DNA of 64,000 nt, from the NCBI GenBank assembly GCA_026826555.1, contig JAKSZT010053887.1, forward strand, positions 68,736,189-68,800,188, read 5' to 3'. Shown piece by piece: positions 11,621 through 24,024 of the stretch. Below the pieces are notes generated by a model. That model saw only the letters and a list, made by a program, of their open reading frames with translations, had not been told where the DNA came from and did no database searches. Source of the stretch: Tolypeutes matacus (taxonomy: Eukaryota > Chordata > Mammalia > Cingulata > Chlamyphoridae). Position 1 is the stretch's first letter; each line of letters starts with the position of its first letter. Made by a program: the position numbers and the translations under genes.

Positions 11621-14600
11621 TTGAATATAGTTAGTGATGACAGTAAAAGCCATCATAATATTTAGTTAAATTTAAATATTTTTCTCTTATTTTAAAAAAC
11701 ACTTGTCAGTTCAGGACAAGTATGAATCCAGAGTACTTCTATTGTAAATCTGATATGCAAATATTCTATTCTAAAATCACCCTGTGATAGAAAATAGCTT
11801 CTAAAACTCTAGCCATAATATCAATCCTGCAGCCAGCTGGAAGGAAGGAGACAGAAGAAGAAATTAAAAACACTTCACAGGATTTGCACAAAAACCTTAA
11901 ATCTCATTGGTGAAAAGTTAGCCACATGCCTATACCTAACGGTTGCCATCAAATAAAGACTTTAGGATAGAAAATGTAGCCTTTATTCTGAAGGCCATAT
12001 CCCTAGCTACAAATTAGGAATTTTATCACCATGGAAGAAAGAATATAGGGTGACTTTACATCCTCATCTAGGAAATGCTTATCAACTGATTGCATATAAT
12101 GTTCAGTTCTAAATACTAAAATAATTCCAGAATATATATTTTGTCCTTTCATTTTCTAATTACATCTTTTCATCATTTATTTTTAATTTTATAACATTCT
12201 GCTCAGAAAACTTGAGCTGTATAATATTGAATCTCTTTCATATGATCTCATATACTTGAATGAAATAATTGAACTATATTTGTCATGTTTTATTCATGAT
12301 ACATGATGATATAAAAGTGAAATTTAATACAAATTTAATACAAATAACTTATTCAATAATATTTTTGCCTTTTCAGAAGCCTCTTTAATTTCACTCCAAA
12401 AGGTAATTAAAATAGAGAAATCTAGATACCATACTTTAATTTGATACACTAATAGAAATATAGCTATATTATTCTTATTCTCTGATATCATTTTTGATTA
12501 ATATATTGTAGAGTGACCTTGACTACTTGACATTTTTTTACAGAATAGCATAATATTGAGAACCAATTATGACTTTATAAGGATTTTTTTTAGTTAAAAT
12601 ATTGCTTAGTGCTTCTCATCTTCTATTCTATGTCAGTGTGTGATTGTTTCTTAAATATATGACATTACTTGTGTTCTAAGTAAATTTAGAGAAATCATAT
12701 CTGTTTTCTGGTATCCTCAATTATTTTGAAATAGCAGTTGGCTTAAATTAAACCACATGTGAAAACAAACTTTGGAGAATGTATTTTAAATGGACTGAGT
12801 AGTGAATACTGATTACCTTTTGAAATCCAAAATATGTAAAACAAATATCTAAGGTTATCTAGAGTGGGTTATCAGTTAATTAAAGTCAATTCAAGTGAAA
12901 TTTAATTAATTGAAATTAACTATTAAATATAAATTCAATATGCTCATAATTTAATGACTAAAAAATTGTTTGATATAATATCATGAGGAGGCATTTAATA
13001 CAATTATCTATTCATATGTGCCTGCCTGTGTGAATATATGTTTGTGTGTATATATATTATATAGTACTTGTGTTTATGTGAAGAAGAAAATATTACAATC
13101 TCCATTTGGAAGTAGCTTTAAACAAATGCTATTAGCATAACCAAACAAATAAAAGATTTAGATGATATGATCAATAATTTTTTTTAAATGCATTTTTTGA
13201 AGATACTTTAAGTTAAAACAAGTTTGTTTAATATTTTTATGAAGTGATCAGCTGAATGTGATATAGTGCAGATTTTTACCCAAAGTGATCAAAGTGATTA
13301 TACTTGCTTAAATAAATACTTCATGTCTTTTTACATAAATAACTTCTATGAATGAAAAGATGTATTTCTAGTGTTCTTTCTAACTGGATTTAAATTCAAT
13401 ATATGGGTAATCTTATGAGAAATATCTAAACCCAAATTACTTTTGATGTTAAAAAATGGGAAAAAAAAGTAAGGCCTGCATCTCTTAAAGTCAAAGTATC
13501 TTTAGCATTCAAAATTCTTTTTGCAGTAATTTTAAATCTAGTCATGTAAAATGAATCATTGCTCAATTTTAGTATATTATTTGTGTGCATTGTAATTGAG
13601 ACAAAAATCTATAAGCTATACAATAATCAAGGTAGTTACTTTAATATTAAAATAATTCAGATATTTATGGGTGTATATTTAAATTCATAGCATCTTACTA
13701 CAAAAATTTGGTACTGTGTGCATAAAGTAAGTTGGTTACTGATACAGTATTATTTTACAAATGGAAATATAGGCAAATATGATTATTTTGAATTTAACAC
13801 AAAAATATAAGTTCAAATCAACTTCAAATATACTTCTAACTTCAACTTTCATGTTGTTGGACTCTCCAAATAAAATCAGGCCACTTGTCAAATAAACAAA
13901 GCTAAATAAATGTATAAGAACTTAATGAAGTAAAGAGGACATCACTGTGATAATCTTAGCAGTATCTCAGAAAAGGAAAGTAAGAAGTTGGATATGTCAG
14001 AACCACCTGGGTCTAGGGTTCAAGATGGGGATCTGATTGGGTTGGACAAATTTTCTGATATAATAGTGTAGGTTTGATTGAATATAGCAAGGTGATGGTC
14101 TTAAAGTAAGTCTTGGTAGGTAAACTGTTGTTTCATAAGTGAGCTATTTGCTCAGTCAGTGAGCAGACATTCTCTCTAATATATTATCTTTGGGATTTTC
14201 CTAAAGTGAACAATGCATTTATTTATTGGTATACAGTCTTCTAATCTATCCTGTGTGAAGTTTTCCTGGAACACAAAACTAAAATATATTGATTTATGTG
14301 TTCCACAGACTTATCTAAGTCATTTTGACTTACATGGTCTCAACTTGTAAAATATTTAAGAAAAAGTATATTTTTTTCAAACATTTTTCAAAGAAAAATG
14401 ACAAATAAAAAAGGTTTTAAAGTCATCAACTGTCTATAATATAGCTTCTTCTTTTAAATGACTTTATTTCTGATAGCATGATTTGATCACTAAATATTAT
14501 TTTCACATTACAAAATTTGATTCTTTATGACAAATCTGATTCAGAAATGCATATTACAAGTAGCACATGACACAAAATTATTTTTTTTTGCTGTAAATTT

Positions 14601-14848
14601 TAGTTTGTCCTAGTGCTCAGTTTCTTGTGGTGACTTAGCACTCACACTCATATTAACTAAAGGATTTTGACAATCCAGATTCTCCACAATTGCACTGCAA
14701 ATGGTTATTTTAATGTTTCAACTAAAAAAGGCACCTGTTTTTACAAATATCTTCCCTGCAGTCTTTAGTGAATGAAGATTTTTTTGGCAACAGTGTGTTT
14801 CCAGACTCTCTTCTAAAATGTTGAAAGTCAACATTTATTGAATAATAT
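11620..14848. other. AT-rich intergenic sequence, no gene or clear repeat
   Basis: No open frame of note and no recognised element over about 3.2 kb. Short AT microsatellite-like stretches occur (for example near 13040-13070). Stops are dense in all frames. Confidence 0.5.
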
Positions 14849-14864
14849 AAGAATATATCTTTAA

Positions 14865-15225
14865 GGGAAGTGGATATGGCTCAAGCAATTGAGTGCCCGC
14901 CTACTACATGGGAGGTTCCTGGTTTGGTTCCCAGTGCCTCTTAAAAAAGGCAGCAAGCTGATAAGATGAGCAGCCACGGCAAGCTGATGCAACAAGATGA
15001 CGCAACAAGGGACACAAGGAGGAAAACTTAATAAGACACAACAAAGCAGGGAGCAGAAGTGGCTCAAGCAATTAGGTGCCTCCCTCCCACAGCTGAGGTC
15101 CCGAGTTCAGCTGCCAGTGCTCCAAAAGAAACAAGAAGGATGAACAGACACAGCAAGTGCAAACAATGAGGGAGTAAGGAGAAAGAAAGAAAGAAAGAAA
15201 GAAAGAAAATGAATCTCTAAAAAAA
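14865..15225 (+). mobile_element. Dimeric DAS-type tRNA-derived SINE with perfect target duplication
   Basis: It has two tRNA-like units. The first starts GGGAAGTGGATATGGCTCAAG near 14865 with a B-box-like GGTTTGGTTCCCAG. The second starts GGGAGCAGAAGTGGCTCAAG near 15048 with GAGTTCAGCTGCC. They are joined by an A-rich linker and followed by an (AAAG)n and A-rich tail (15180-15225). The exact 16-bp duplication AAGAATATATCTTTAA flanks it (14849-14864 and 15226-15241). The dimer structure is that of DAS-III SINEs as I remember them. Minus-strand open frames here are shadows. Confidence 0.85.
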
Positions 15226-15294
15226 AAGAATATATCTTTAAAATGCTTATAATTTTGGATACAATATAATCACTAACTATAAAAACACAATATA

Positions 15295-15491
15295 GGGAAG
15301 CGGCTGTGGCTCAATCAGTAGGGCTCCCGTTTACCATGTGGGAGGCCCCAGGTTCGGTTCCCGGCACCTCCTGGTGAGGGCAAGCCCACCCGCACGGCGT
15401 GGTTGGCTGACCCGGCGAGCGCGGGCAGCAAGGGGGGGATGAATGAATAAATGAATAAAATCTTTAGGAAAAAAAAAAAAAAAAAAAAAAA
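15295..15491 (+). mobile_element. DAS-type tRNA-derived SINE with perfect target duplication and long poly-A tail
   Basis: It begins GGGAAGCGGCTGTGGCTCAATC (A box TGGCTCAATCAGTAGG) with the B box GGTTCGGTTCCC at 15352-15363, then a CG-rich body and an A tail of about 20 or more. The flanking duplication AAAAACACAATATA is exact (15281-15294 and 15492-15505). It is the same subfamily as 6184-6380 but on the other strand. The uninterrupted tail and intact CpGs suggest youth. The minus frame 15331-15540 is a SINE shadow. Confidence 0.9.
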
Positions 15492-15959
15492 AAAAACACA
15501 ATATACCTTGATATATTGTCTTCTTTCCCATATTAAACATTATCTGATTTCTAATACCACTGATAAGTTTTACTTAAGTTGTTTAATTATACATAAATAA
15601 ATCATATATTATTTATCTTTTTTGTACGTTTTTTTCCCAGCATACACTTGAGTTCTATCATATATTTCATACATGATCATATCTGTTCCTATAGCTCATA
15701 TTTCTCATTTTTTTCACATTAGTTCATTGTAGAATATACTAAATATTATTCATCTACTTTACTGGTGATGGACATTAAGCTGCTTCAAGATTTTGACCCA
15801 TAAAAGATAATGCTTAAAAATTTATGAATTTGGTTTGGTTTTTGAACTAGACAAATAAATATAAAATGCATAAGAATAGTACCTGGTAATAATAATAAAA
15901 TTAAAAAGAAGAATGAAGATTAGTTTCACCATGTATAAATATAAGTTACAATAATAGGA

Positions 15960-16465
15960 GCGGTAAAATGGAGGATTAGAGAAGCAGCAGGATCACTTCT
16001 TTCCCAGGAAAAATAGCTAGGAGACAGGCAGAGGGCTGTTCTGGGACTTAGGACACCAGGGGAAGGTGAGGCACCACCTAGAAGAGAAAGTAATGGAAAG
16101 ACTCTAATATATATTGAAGTGATGAATGCGCAACTCTGTGATTATATCAAATGTCACCGATTATATAATTTAGATAAATTGTATGGTTTCTGAACAACAA
16201 CAAAAAAAAATAGGGTGAGTTGGGAGTAAATACACCACAATATAAGATATGGACTGTAGTTAATACTAATACTTCGATGATGCTCTTTCATAATTTGTGC
16301 AAATGTTTTATAACAATGCATGGTATTTGTGGTAGAGTAATATATAGGACCCCTGCATAATGTTATGCAAGTTTGCTTTGTAAGTTCACAACTTTTACAA
16401 TACACTTATTGTTTATGTATGTTCATTTATGAATGATATTCTTCAATAAATTTTTTAAACAACAG
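15960..16465 (+). mobile_element. Short L1-derived composite: 5'-like leader joined to a 3' tail
   Basis: The first 130 bases (AAAATGGAGGATTAGAGAAG, then 'cccaggaaaaatagctaggagacag') look like an L1 5' leader. After 16090 the text becomes a typical L1 3' end ('gaagtgatgaatgcgcaactctgtgattat'), then a module whose reverse complement is at 40,590-40,650 (AAGTTCACAACTTTTACAAT). It ends in CAATAAATTTTTT. No ORF lies between the parts, so this is an internally deleted copy or two fragments. Confidence 0.4.
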
Positions 16466-16503
16466 AAAACAAAGGTAAAATACTCAAAAGAAAATATAGG
16501 TAG

Positions 16504-16680
16504 TGTATTAGGATTCTCTAGGGAAGCAAAACTGAGAGGATATATATATATTATATATATATATACATAATGTAAATATTATGAGTATTTTTTGTAAGAA
16601 TTGGCTCCCAACTGCAGAGATGGGTAAGTACAAATTCTGTAGGGCAGACCACATGCTAGGAACACTGAGGAAAGTTTTTG
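16504..16680 (-). mobile_element. LTR (ERVL/MaLR, MLT2-like), first part, split by later insertions
   Basis: It starts TGTATTAGGATTCTCTAGGG and runs to 'gctaggaacactgaggaaag', where a (GTT)n tract and a T-rich LINE tail take over. The remaining part resumes near 19108 and ends CCAATCACA at 19425. Flanking bases GGTAG (before) and AGTAG (after 19425) could be the 5-bp LTR duplication with one change. Confidence 0.5.
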
Positions 16681-17500
16681 TTGTTGTTGTTGTTGTTATC
16701 TTTTTTTATTTTATTTTTAAAGAAACTTTAGATTACATAAATGATGCATCGAAAATATAGGAGGATTCCCATATACCACGCCCTCTACCCCTCCCATACT
16801 TTTCCCCATAACAACATCTTTCATCAGTGTGGTACATTTGTTACAATTGATGAACACATATTCTATCATTGCTACTAACCTTGGTCAATAGCTTACATTA
16901 CAGTTTACACTTTGCACCCCACTTTTTTATGTGTTTTGACAAAATGTATAATGGCCTGTATCTGTCATTGCAATGTCATGCAGAACAATTTCAATGTCCA
17001 AAAAATGCCCCATGTTACACCTATTTTGCCTCTCCCGCCCCTCACAACCTCTGGTGACCATTGGCTTTATAGCAATGTTACATCTCTTCCATTGCTAGAA
17101 TGATAATGTCTACTTTAGTCCATATTTGCACCCCCCCCCCTCCTTTATGTTTGTTCATTTCTCAATCTTGAGGATTTTAGGATGGTGATGACCACTCTGT
17201 TTCTGATTGAGAGGGGGCTTAGATCCTATGGGGCAGATGGATGGAACTGTCTTGCTTGCAGCTGTAGATACTCTCTGCTTTGGGGGACAGGCATAGTCCA
17301 TCATCATCCTTTTGTTAGTTGTCCTGGGAAAGTACAAGAAACAAGAGAGTAGGTGTTGCAACACTGCTGAGATTCAGAGCTCAACTGGCATATGAAACGA
17401 TCAGAGATTTAAGTATCTTGCATATATATTTAATGAGTATGGTGCTAATTATAGGTTCAAATAAAAGGGGCAGAAGAGCCATTTGTAGGATATAGGCAGT
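16681..17500 (-). mobile_element. LINE-like 3' module, minus-strand part of an inverted pair
   Basis: After (GTT)n and a T/A-rich tail come the same blocks as at 9147: 'tagattacataaatgatgcat', 'ggattcccatatacc', 'gtggtacatttgttacaattgatg', 'tctgattgagagggggcttagat', and 'tagttgtcctggg'. The sense frame 17155-17364 shares TTNK-MMM, STAASK-VPSI and KP-LN motifs with 9649-9891. Orientation flips near 17500. Confidence 0.6.
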
Positions 17501-19107
17501 GTCTAATAAAATAAAACAGACCAATATGTCAAGCCCTCAATATTAATGCATGTACCTATGAACCTTATTCTTCAAAAACTGAAACTTAGTGGTTACTAGA
17601 GCTCCTCAGAGGCGTGGGAGGGAATAATAGAATAGATGGAACACAGGGCATTTTTAGGGCATTGCAAATGTTTTTTGCATGGTCGTGCAATGACAGATAC
17701 AAGCCATTATAAATTTTGTCAAAATCTATAAAAATGTAATCCATAATATAAATCATTAACCACGGTAAGTAGCAATGCTTCAATATTGTTTCATCAATTG
17801 TAACAAATGTACCTTATTCATGTACAGTGTTATCAATATAGGAAAATGTGAGAATATGGGGGTGGGGATATAGGAGAATACCCTATATTTTTTATGTGTC
17901 TATTCTGTAAACTAAAGCTTCTTTGAAAATAGCAAAAAAATAAGACACTAGGGGAATATACAGAAGAAACTGTCACTGTACATTAAAGATAACATATCTT
18001 ATGGTGATAAAAAACACAATAAATTATTTATTTATTTATTTATTTATTATTTGTTTTATTTTGGTATTTTATTTGTTTTTTAAATTATTATTTTATTTTT
18101 TATTATTTTTATTCATTTTTTTCTTGAATTTTTTGGGAGGAGGTTTTGGATTGCAGAAGGGTCGCAATGTGTCAGGGAAGGATCACTGCTGTGAGGTGTC
18201 AGGGATGAGGGGATGTGTGGGGAGGGGTTTACCTGGGGCATGGCTTTATGGAATATGAATATGTTCATGTGGTCATGGGGTGTTGTCTTAGTGGTGGAGA
18301 CCCACACAATAACTGAAAGAATATTGAATTCCCATTCTAGGGAGTCCTGCTACATTCTCTAATAGTGTGGCAAGAATCAAGAATCTCTAGGATACATGGG
18401 CCATACCTAGCAGAAAAGGACAGACCAATATGCCAGTCCCTTGACATTGACAGTTTTTTTAATGAACTTTGTTTTTGTGAAATTGAAACTTATCTTAGTA
18501 TTATATATTGCCTAAGAGTTATCTTCTACAGGTCTCTCTAAGCCAAACTCAGCATATAAACTCACTACCTTCCCTCCAGTGTGGGACGTGACTCCCTGGC
18601 ACCAGGGGATTATTACCAAGCACCAACTAGGGACGCATTTGGAAAAAGACCTGGGCCAAAAGGAGGAAATATTAAATGCAAATGAGGTTTTATGGCTAAG
18701 ATATTTCAGAGTGAATTGGGAGGTCATTCCAGAGGTTACACTTATGCACATCTCAGCAGGATCTCATTGACTGCCATAGTAAGCAGTACCTCTAACAGTT
18801 GGGTTCCTGAGGGCTCTAGAGACATGTAGACACTATAGGCAGGACAATTTCAAGAATTGAGCACCCGCTGGAACTGGAACTGCACGTGGCAATTAAGGTC
18901 CTCAGAGTTGGAAGTCAAAGCTATAATAACTTAGCATTCAGATTCATTCTATCAAGAGTTGTAGAATTCTTAGGATTAAGGTAAAAATGAATAAAAGTCA
19001 GTCATGATTGCACAAAAAAAAAAAAAAAAAAAAAAAAGAATTGAGCACCCTGTCAATGGGGCTTACTTTGGAATTTATGTCCCCTAATATATCGGAGTTA
19101 GACTTAT
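17500..19107 (+). mobile_element. LINE-like 3' module, plus-strand parts (inverted relative to 16681-17500)
   Basis: There are two plus-oriented pieces. 17500-17940 runs from 'cagaccaatatgtcaagccc' to the element's 3' end ('taaactaaagcttctttgaaaa', then A-rich). 18110-19107 carries upstream module text ('gtggagacccacacaataact', 'ctaagccaaactcagcatataaactcac', 'gcacatctcagcaggatctcat'), interrupted by a small retrocopy at 18867-19035. A (TTTA)n stretch lies at 18020-18050. Left minus plus right plus is the layout left by 5' inversion (twin priming) during LINE insertion. Confidence 0.5.
18867..19035 (+). mobile_element. Short poly-A-tailed retrocopy with exact 15-bp duplication
   Basis: The 15-mer AAGAATTGAGCACCC occurs at 18852-18866 and again at 19036-19050. 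Between them lie about 146 bases of unique-looking sequence, then AATAAA (18990s), about 17 bases, and an A run of roughly 22. That is the form of a 5'-truncated processed copy of an mRNA 3' end. I cannot name the source transcript. It could instead be an unfamiliar SINE, but I see no A/B boxes. Confidence 0.65.
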
Positions 19108-19425
19108 TTATCATTTTCATACAAATGAAGAAGGTTTTTGATGAATTACACAGGAGAATCTGGATGGTTAAAGTTGAGAAAGAAATTCTCTTTTCTGATT
19201 GCTGAAATCATCATTTCTCTTTATAATGCCTTCAACTGATTGGGTGACACTTATTTCACTGTTGAAATTACTTTCATCATTTGATTACATCTGCAATTAA
19301 CTTACTTATTATTTTAATCCACAAAAAAGCCTCACAGTATTATTACTGTGCTTGTTGACCAAACAACTGGACAACATAACCTGGCCAAGTTGATATATAA
19401 CCTTAGCCAATCACAAGTAGGGAAG
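19108..19425 (-). mobile_element. LTR (ERVL/MaLR, MLT2-like), second part
   Basis: It resumes the LTR begun at 16504: 'gccttcaactgattgggtgacac', 'gaccaaacaactggacaacataacctggccaagttgatata', ending CCAATCACA. It shares its order of blocks with 3864-4290 ('gcattcaactgattgcata', 'gactaaacacctgggcaca', 'ctggctgagttgacatatta'). Confidence 0.5.
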
Positions 19426-20160
19426 GTAAGGATGTTTGATTATTTGTTAATAATATTTGATTTACAACCTTACCTGGTATGATAACAATAATTCTTTAAT
19501 ATGGAAATGATTCAGAATTTGTATAAACTTTGAAATAAACTGTGAATTTCAGAGAAATGTCTCCTTGGCCAGATTCCTGAGGGATATGTAGTTACTCTCA
19601 AGTTGTTGTTTGTTGAGGAGAGAGAATCAAATGAAAAAAACAACTTATTTAAAAAACCAGTATAGGTGATATGAAAATATAGTTTATTTGTAATGAGTAG
19701 TAAAAGTAGACATTTTATATGTTTAAAGAAGGAATGGGAGACTGCTGTGACTAGCGAGGACTTAGAAAACTTTTTAAAGAAAATAAATTAGATGCATGTT
19801 TATTCAAAGGCCAGTTTCCATGGCTTTAGCCATAGCTTACAGGCATAAACACCCACTCACCAAAAGCTTGCCATCTGCCATTCTGAATGCGCAGGTTGGT
19901 GCATCCATTTAAGGCATAGAAATTAAGGTTACTATTTTTGGTTTGCTCTTAACAAATCTTAGAGGAAAACAAAATTTACACACACTGGATGGGTAGAACT
20001 ATTGGAATAGCAGGGTGAAGATGAGGCTCTGAGCTCCAGATCCATGAATGGAAGTAGACATAGAACATGAAATAAATTCTAGGCAAGGTAAACACCATAG
20101 GGAAGTGAAGGAGAGAGGAAATGTATGTAGACAGGCAGAAGCAGTACGTATGGTTACTTA
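19426..20160. other. Intergenic, nothing recognised
   Basis: No gene or firm repeat call. The sequence is AT-rich with dense stops. Confidence 0.5.
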
Positions 20161-20965
20161 AATGCAGTAGCAGGAGAAAGGAAGGAGTTAATAAAATTAC
20201 TCTGGTCGCAGGCTGTGGAAGATATAAAAGCTAGGAGTTCAAAATTTAGTGCATGCAATTGCGATGTAACTCAGTGATGTAAGATTTTATAAGGATTTTT
20301 CTGGCAAATACCAGACGACTTCATGGGAAAAAGGGAGACTGATTAGAAGGCAATTTCAGTATTTTATTAGTGTGGCAATATGAGAGGAGATAAGGAAAAC
20401 TATTGGTCATGCCATACTTTTGGATTTTATCCAGAAAGCAGTAAATAGCATAATTTGCATTTTAGAAATTTCTCTTTGCAGTGTGCATAATATATTGGAG
20501 ACAGGGGCATTAATTGGGAGACTGCTGTTTGATTCAGATAAGTAATTGTTTTGTACAGAAGATGATAGATTCCATAAATATTTCAGAGTTGGACTTGTCA
20601 GTATTCAATGATTAATTTGGAATGAGGCTGGTGAGGGAGAAAGTAGAGTTAGGGGAGAGTCATGGTTTTCTGGCTTGAGCAATGGAAATAGAGTGTCATT
20701 TTGAGATACAGCACAAAATTGGCAGAAGTAGCTTTACAGTGGACACTGGGGGAGTGAGTAATGAGATCAATTTAGAATAAATATGTTCTGTGGTACTCCA
20801 GATCATCTAGATGGAAGCTGTATGACCGCCTAAGATGTTAGATATTTGGGTATAAAGCTAACAAATATTTACCATTTTCAGGAGCTGGGAGGGAGTGTTA
20901 AGAGACCGTCCATATACAGGGCAGAAAGAAAGGAGTGAAACCAGAAAATTATAGTGTTTAAGAAA
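20160..20965 (-). mobile_element. L2 LINE fragment, minus strand, old
   Basis: Blocks fit reverse-complement L2: 'ttttggattttatccagaaagcagta', 'ttgcattttagaaatttctctttgcagtgtgcataatatattgg', 'tttctggcttgagcaatgg' and 'ctgtggtactccagatcat'. They are diverged and gapped. It belongs to the same ancient LINE as 44,636-45,770. The outer limits are uncertain. Confidence 0.5.
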
Positions 20966-21613
20966 ATAAAGAAAAGGGAATCATAAAATTTCAGAGCCAG
21001 AAATGAAATTTCACATAGCCTAGTGAAGTCATTTTAATATTAGTATTGCATTTATTATATGTTCTTAAAATGTGTCAGTTTTCCTAAAATTCCCTAAAAT
21101 TTGATTCTTCAGCTATGTTAGGACATGAAATAAATATGTGGTTTTATACATAATTCAAGGAATAAAATGAAGTACAGTACTAACTCTCTGTTGATATAAT
21201 TTAATCCAGTAGTAGAACACAACGTAACATATCCTATATGAATGACTCCATGTACAGATCTAACAATGAAACAAATGTGTACTTGACCAATCTTTCCACT
21301 GTAATTCCATTTTTAACACAAAAAGTCTGCACATATAGTCACCTAGGCATTCAGAGTAAATGAATGGCTTTAGCTTGTCTTAAGCTACTGTACCTTGGGA
21401 TGCATATGTATGCTGTCCATCAGCAAGGAATTCACGCAGTGAGACAAAGAAAGTGACAGGTAAAGACTAGGTCAATGGATATCAGCCTCCTTCAGGTTGA
21501 AATATTCCTTCCAATCCCTGAATTTGTTGTGAACTAAGTTACCTAATCCCTCTTAGAAAAGTAATGCTGTGGTTATACATTTATGGAAAGATGTTTATAG
21601 GATGTTTAGGCAC

Positions 21614-22166
21614 TGTTTTAGTTTGCTAAAGGTTGTTAATGCAATATACCAGAACTGGGTTGACTTTTACAATGGGAATTTACTAGGTTAAAAACTTACA
21701 GTACTGAGGCTGTGAAAATGTCCAAATCAAGTCATCATCAAGAGATTCTCTCTCATCAAGTTGCAGCTCTGGACGATCAGGCACATGGCAGGGCATAATG
21801 GCAGCTCTGCCAGTCTCTGCCTTCTCCTTCAAACTTACTATCTCCCTGTGCTCAGCTGTGGATGATTAGGCTTAGGGTTTATTTTTCCCCTCTATTCCTA
21901 GCCTCATCTCTTTCTGCCTTTCTGGGGCCACTTTTCATTACTCTCCTCTCTGCTGACTCCAGCTTGTGGCCTCTGGGACCTTTCTCTCAGCCCCTTGCGA
22001 TTTCTCTGTCTCTGCAGGTTTTTTTTCCATGTCTCTGATGGATTTTTAGTCTTCCATTTATAAATAACTCCAGTAAGAGGATTAAGACCCACCCTGATTC
22101 ACACAAAATAAAAAAGTCCCTTAATGGAAGTGATCAAATCAAAAGTAATCTAATTGAAAAGTCCCA
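21614..22166 (-). mobile_element. LTR of ERVL/MaLR type, minus strand
   Basis: The plus-strand text begins TGTTTTAGTTTGCTAAAGG and ends GAAAAGTCCCA, so on the element strand it reads TGGGACTTTTC... to ...GCAAACTAAAACA, with TG/CA ends and 553 bp. It has a TATA-like TTATAAATGG (about 22060 on the complementary strand) and a purine-rich centre (AGAGACAGAGAAATCGC). It shares its layout with the LTR at 24025-24493. No internal region is next to it, so it is probably solo. Minus frame 21904-22092 is not a gene. Confidence 0.6.
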
Positions 22167-22167
22167 T

Positions 22168-22240
22168 GGGGAGCAATTGTAGCTCAGTGGTTGAGTGCTT
22201 GCTTCCCACCTACAAGGTCCTAGGTCTGGGGTCCAAAAAG
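22168..22240 (+). mobile_element. tRNA-derived SINE head fragment
   Basis: GGGGAGCAATTGTAGCTCAG followed by 'tggttgagtgcttgcttccca' is a tRNA-like head with an A box. The B box region (GGTCCTAGGTCTGG) is poor and no tail is clear. It is older than the DAS copies above. Confidence 0.5.
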
Positions 22241-24024
22241 ATTCAAACAAGCACGGGCACTACCTTCACTCATATCACATGAAAGTAGCAAGCTTTAAAT
22301 TGCTCATACAATTTTATATGTCAAGACATATAAATTTATGTCATGTATAGACTTGAGACAATATTGCCAATTTACCTACTTAATATCAGTGTAATGAACT
22401 GTAGCAGGCAAATGTAGAGCAATCAAAATATGCTATGATGGACTTACAAGTGCTTTGTGAAGAATCATTTCATCATTTCATTATAAACTCTAATTCTTTT
22501 TCATTTAAAATAATGTAAAAACACCATAAGAAAAGATAGACTATAACTTTATCATATTTTTAAGGTAAACTTTTACTTCATCTTCCTTTATTTTACTATT
22601 TGTTAGGTAACTGGAACACAAATAAGTATAAATCAATCACTTCTATCTGAAGAAACACACACACACAATTATAAATATGCATACACACACATACACCTGT
22701 GTGTGTTTTTTTAAGAATTAGGAGTCTTGGAACTTCTTCATAAACTTGATGATGTAAAACTCATTCTTGTTAACCTCTTACCACCACTGCATGATATTTT
22801 ATTCAATACAGATTTTAAGTTCAACTGCTTACAAATATCAAGCAGATAACTTAACTGAATAAAATTAGGTAGCTGGGATCTGTTATGAAAAATAAATGTC
22901 ATTAAAAGGTAGCTTTAGCCAATTTTACCCTGCAAAATACATGAGGTTAAGTTATGTCAAATCATCTGATTTTTTAAAACCATAATCTAGAAATCAATAT
23001 TTATATTTGCAACCTCTTATATAGATAATATAAACAACTCATTCTAATCAAGGAGTATGTATGTACGTGTGTGTATGTACATCTGTAGAACGATACTGCT
23101 TAAAAGTTCTTATTTTACAACATGAAATTAGGCAACCATTAATAATATGAATAAAGTTATTTGAAATTTATAATTGTTCAACCTGTATCTAGATTATTTC
23201 AGAGAGGAAAAATGAGTAAAATTCTGTGACAGCATTTTAAGAGTGTCTAGAAAAAAACAAATTAAATCCATTCATAAGTTAATGAAGAATAGGTCATACT
23301 TTTTCATAAGTAAATTATTTTTACATAAATTGAATCTTGAAAGAAGTAAAATTTCATCTTTAATTTATATAATTACGCATTGAAAAACTTATTGAAAATG
23401 TAGTAAATGTTATGAATGGAACAATAATGTACTAATAATAGCCCAAGAACATTTTCTCTTACAATAATACTGATATTATATTTTAAAATATTATCTTATG
23501 TCAGAAAATTTGAAAAATATTGGTAGATAAGAAAGTAAATTAAAAACAGAAAGAATCCACCGAAGAGATAAATAGTGCTAATATTCTGAATTACCTTCTG
23601 TCATTTTTGAGTACATAGAACCAATAGGAAAATTAGGAAGAAAATTGAGTTTTCAGTTTTGAGATCTCCTTTGTTATTATTATAAATTGTGATGGTTTGG
23701 AGCTGTATATACATTACTCTGCATCAATCCATAGATAACTCAGATTTTGAAATCTAATGAATTTGCCCTGCTGGCTTTCAGAATTGTTTGGGACCCATGA
23801 CCCCCATTTCCTTTCCAATTTCTCCCTTTTGTAATGGGAATGTCTATTTTATGTCTGTCCCTATACTATATATTGGAAGTAGATAATTTGTTTTCTAAAT
23901 TATGCAGGTTCACAAACAATTTTGATAAGACTTTGTCCTTAGCATTGTTTCTGAAATGATTTAAGACTTTTGAGATGCTGTGATAGAAATAATGAATTTT
24001 CATTTTGGGGACCAGAGGTTGGAC
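22241..24024. other. AT-rich intergenic sequence with a small (CA)n/(TG)n patch
   Basis: (AC)n-rich text at about 22653-22698 is followed by TGTGTGTG near 22697-22707, a small CA/TG inverted pair. Nothing else recognised. Confidence 0.5.

Noticed and set aside
15295..15370. tRNA gene
   Set aside because: The tRNA-like head is part of a SINE with body, tail and target duplication; the same applies to 6300-6380 and 14865-14940.
22653..22707. Z-DNA-forming CA/TG tract
   Set aside because: Too short and interrupted to claim more than a small microsatellite.
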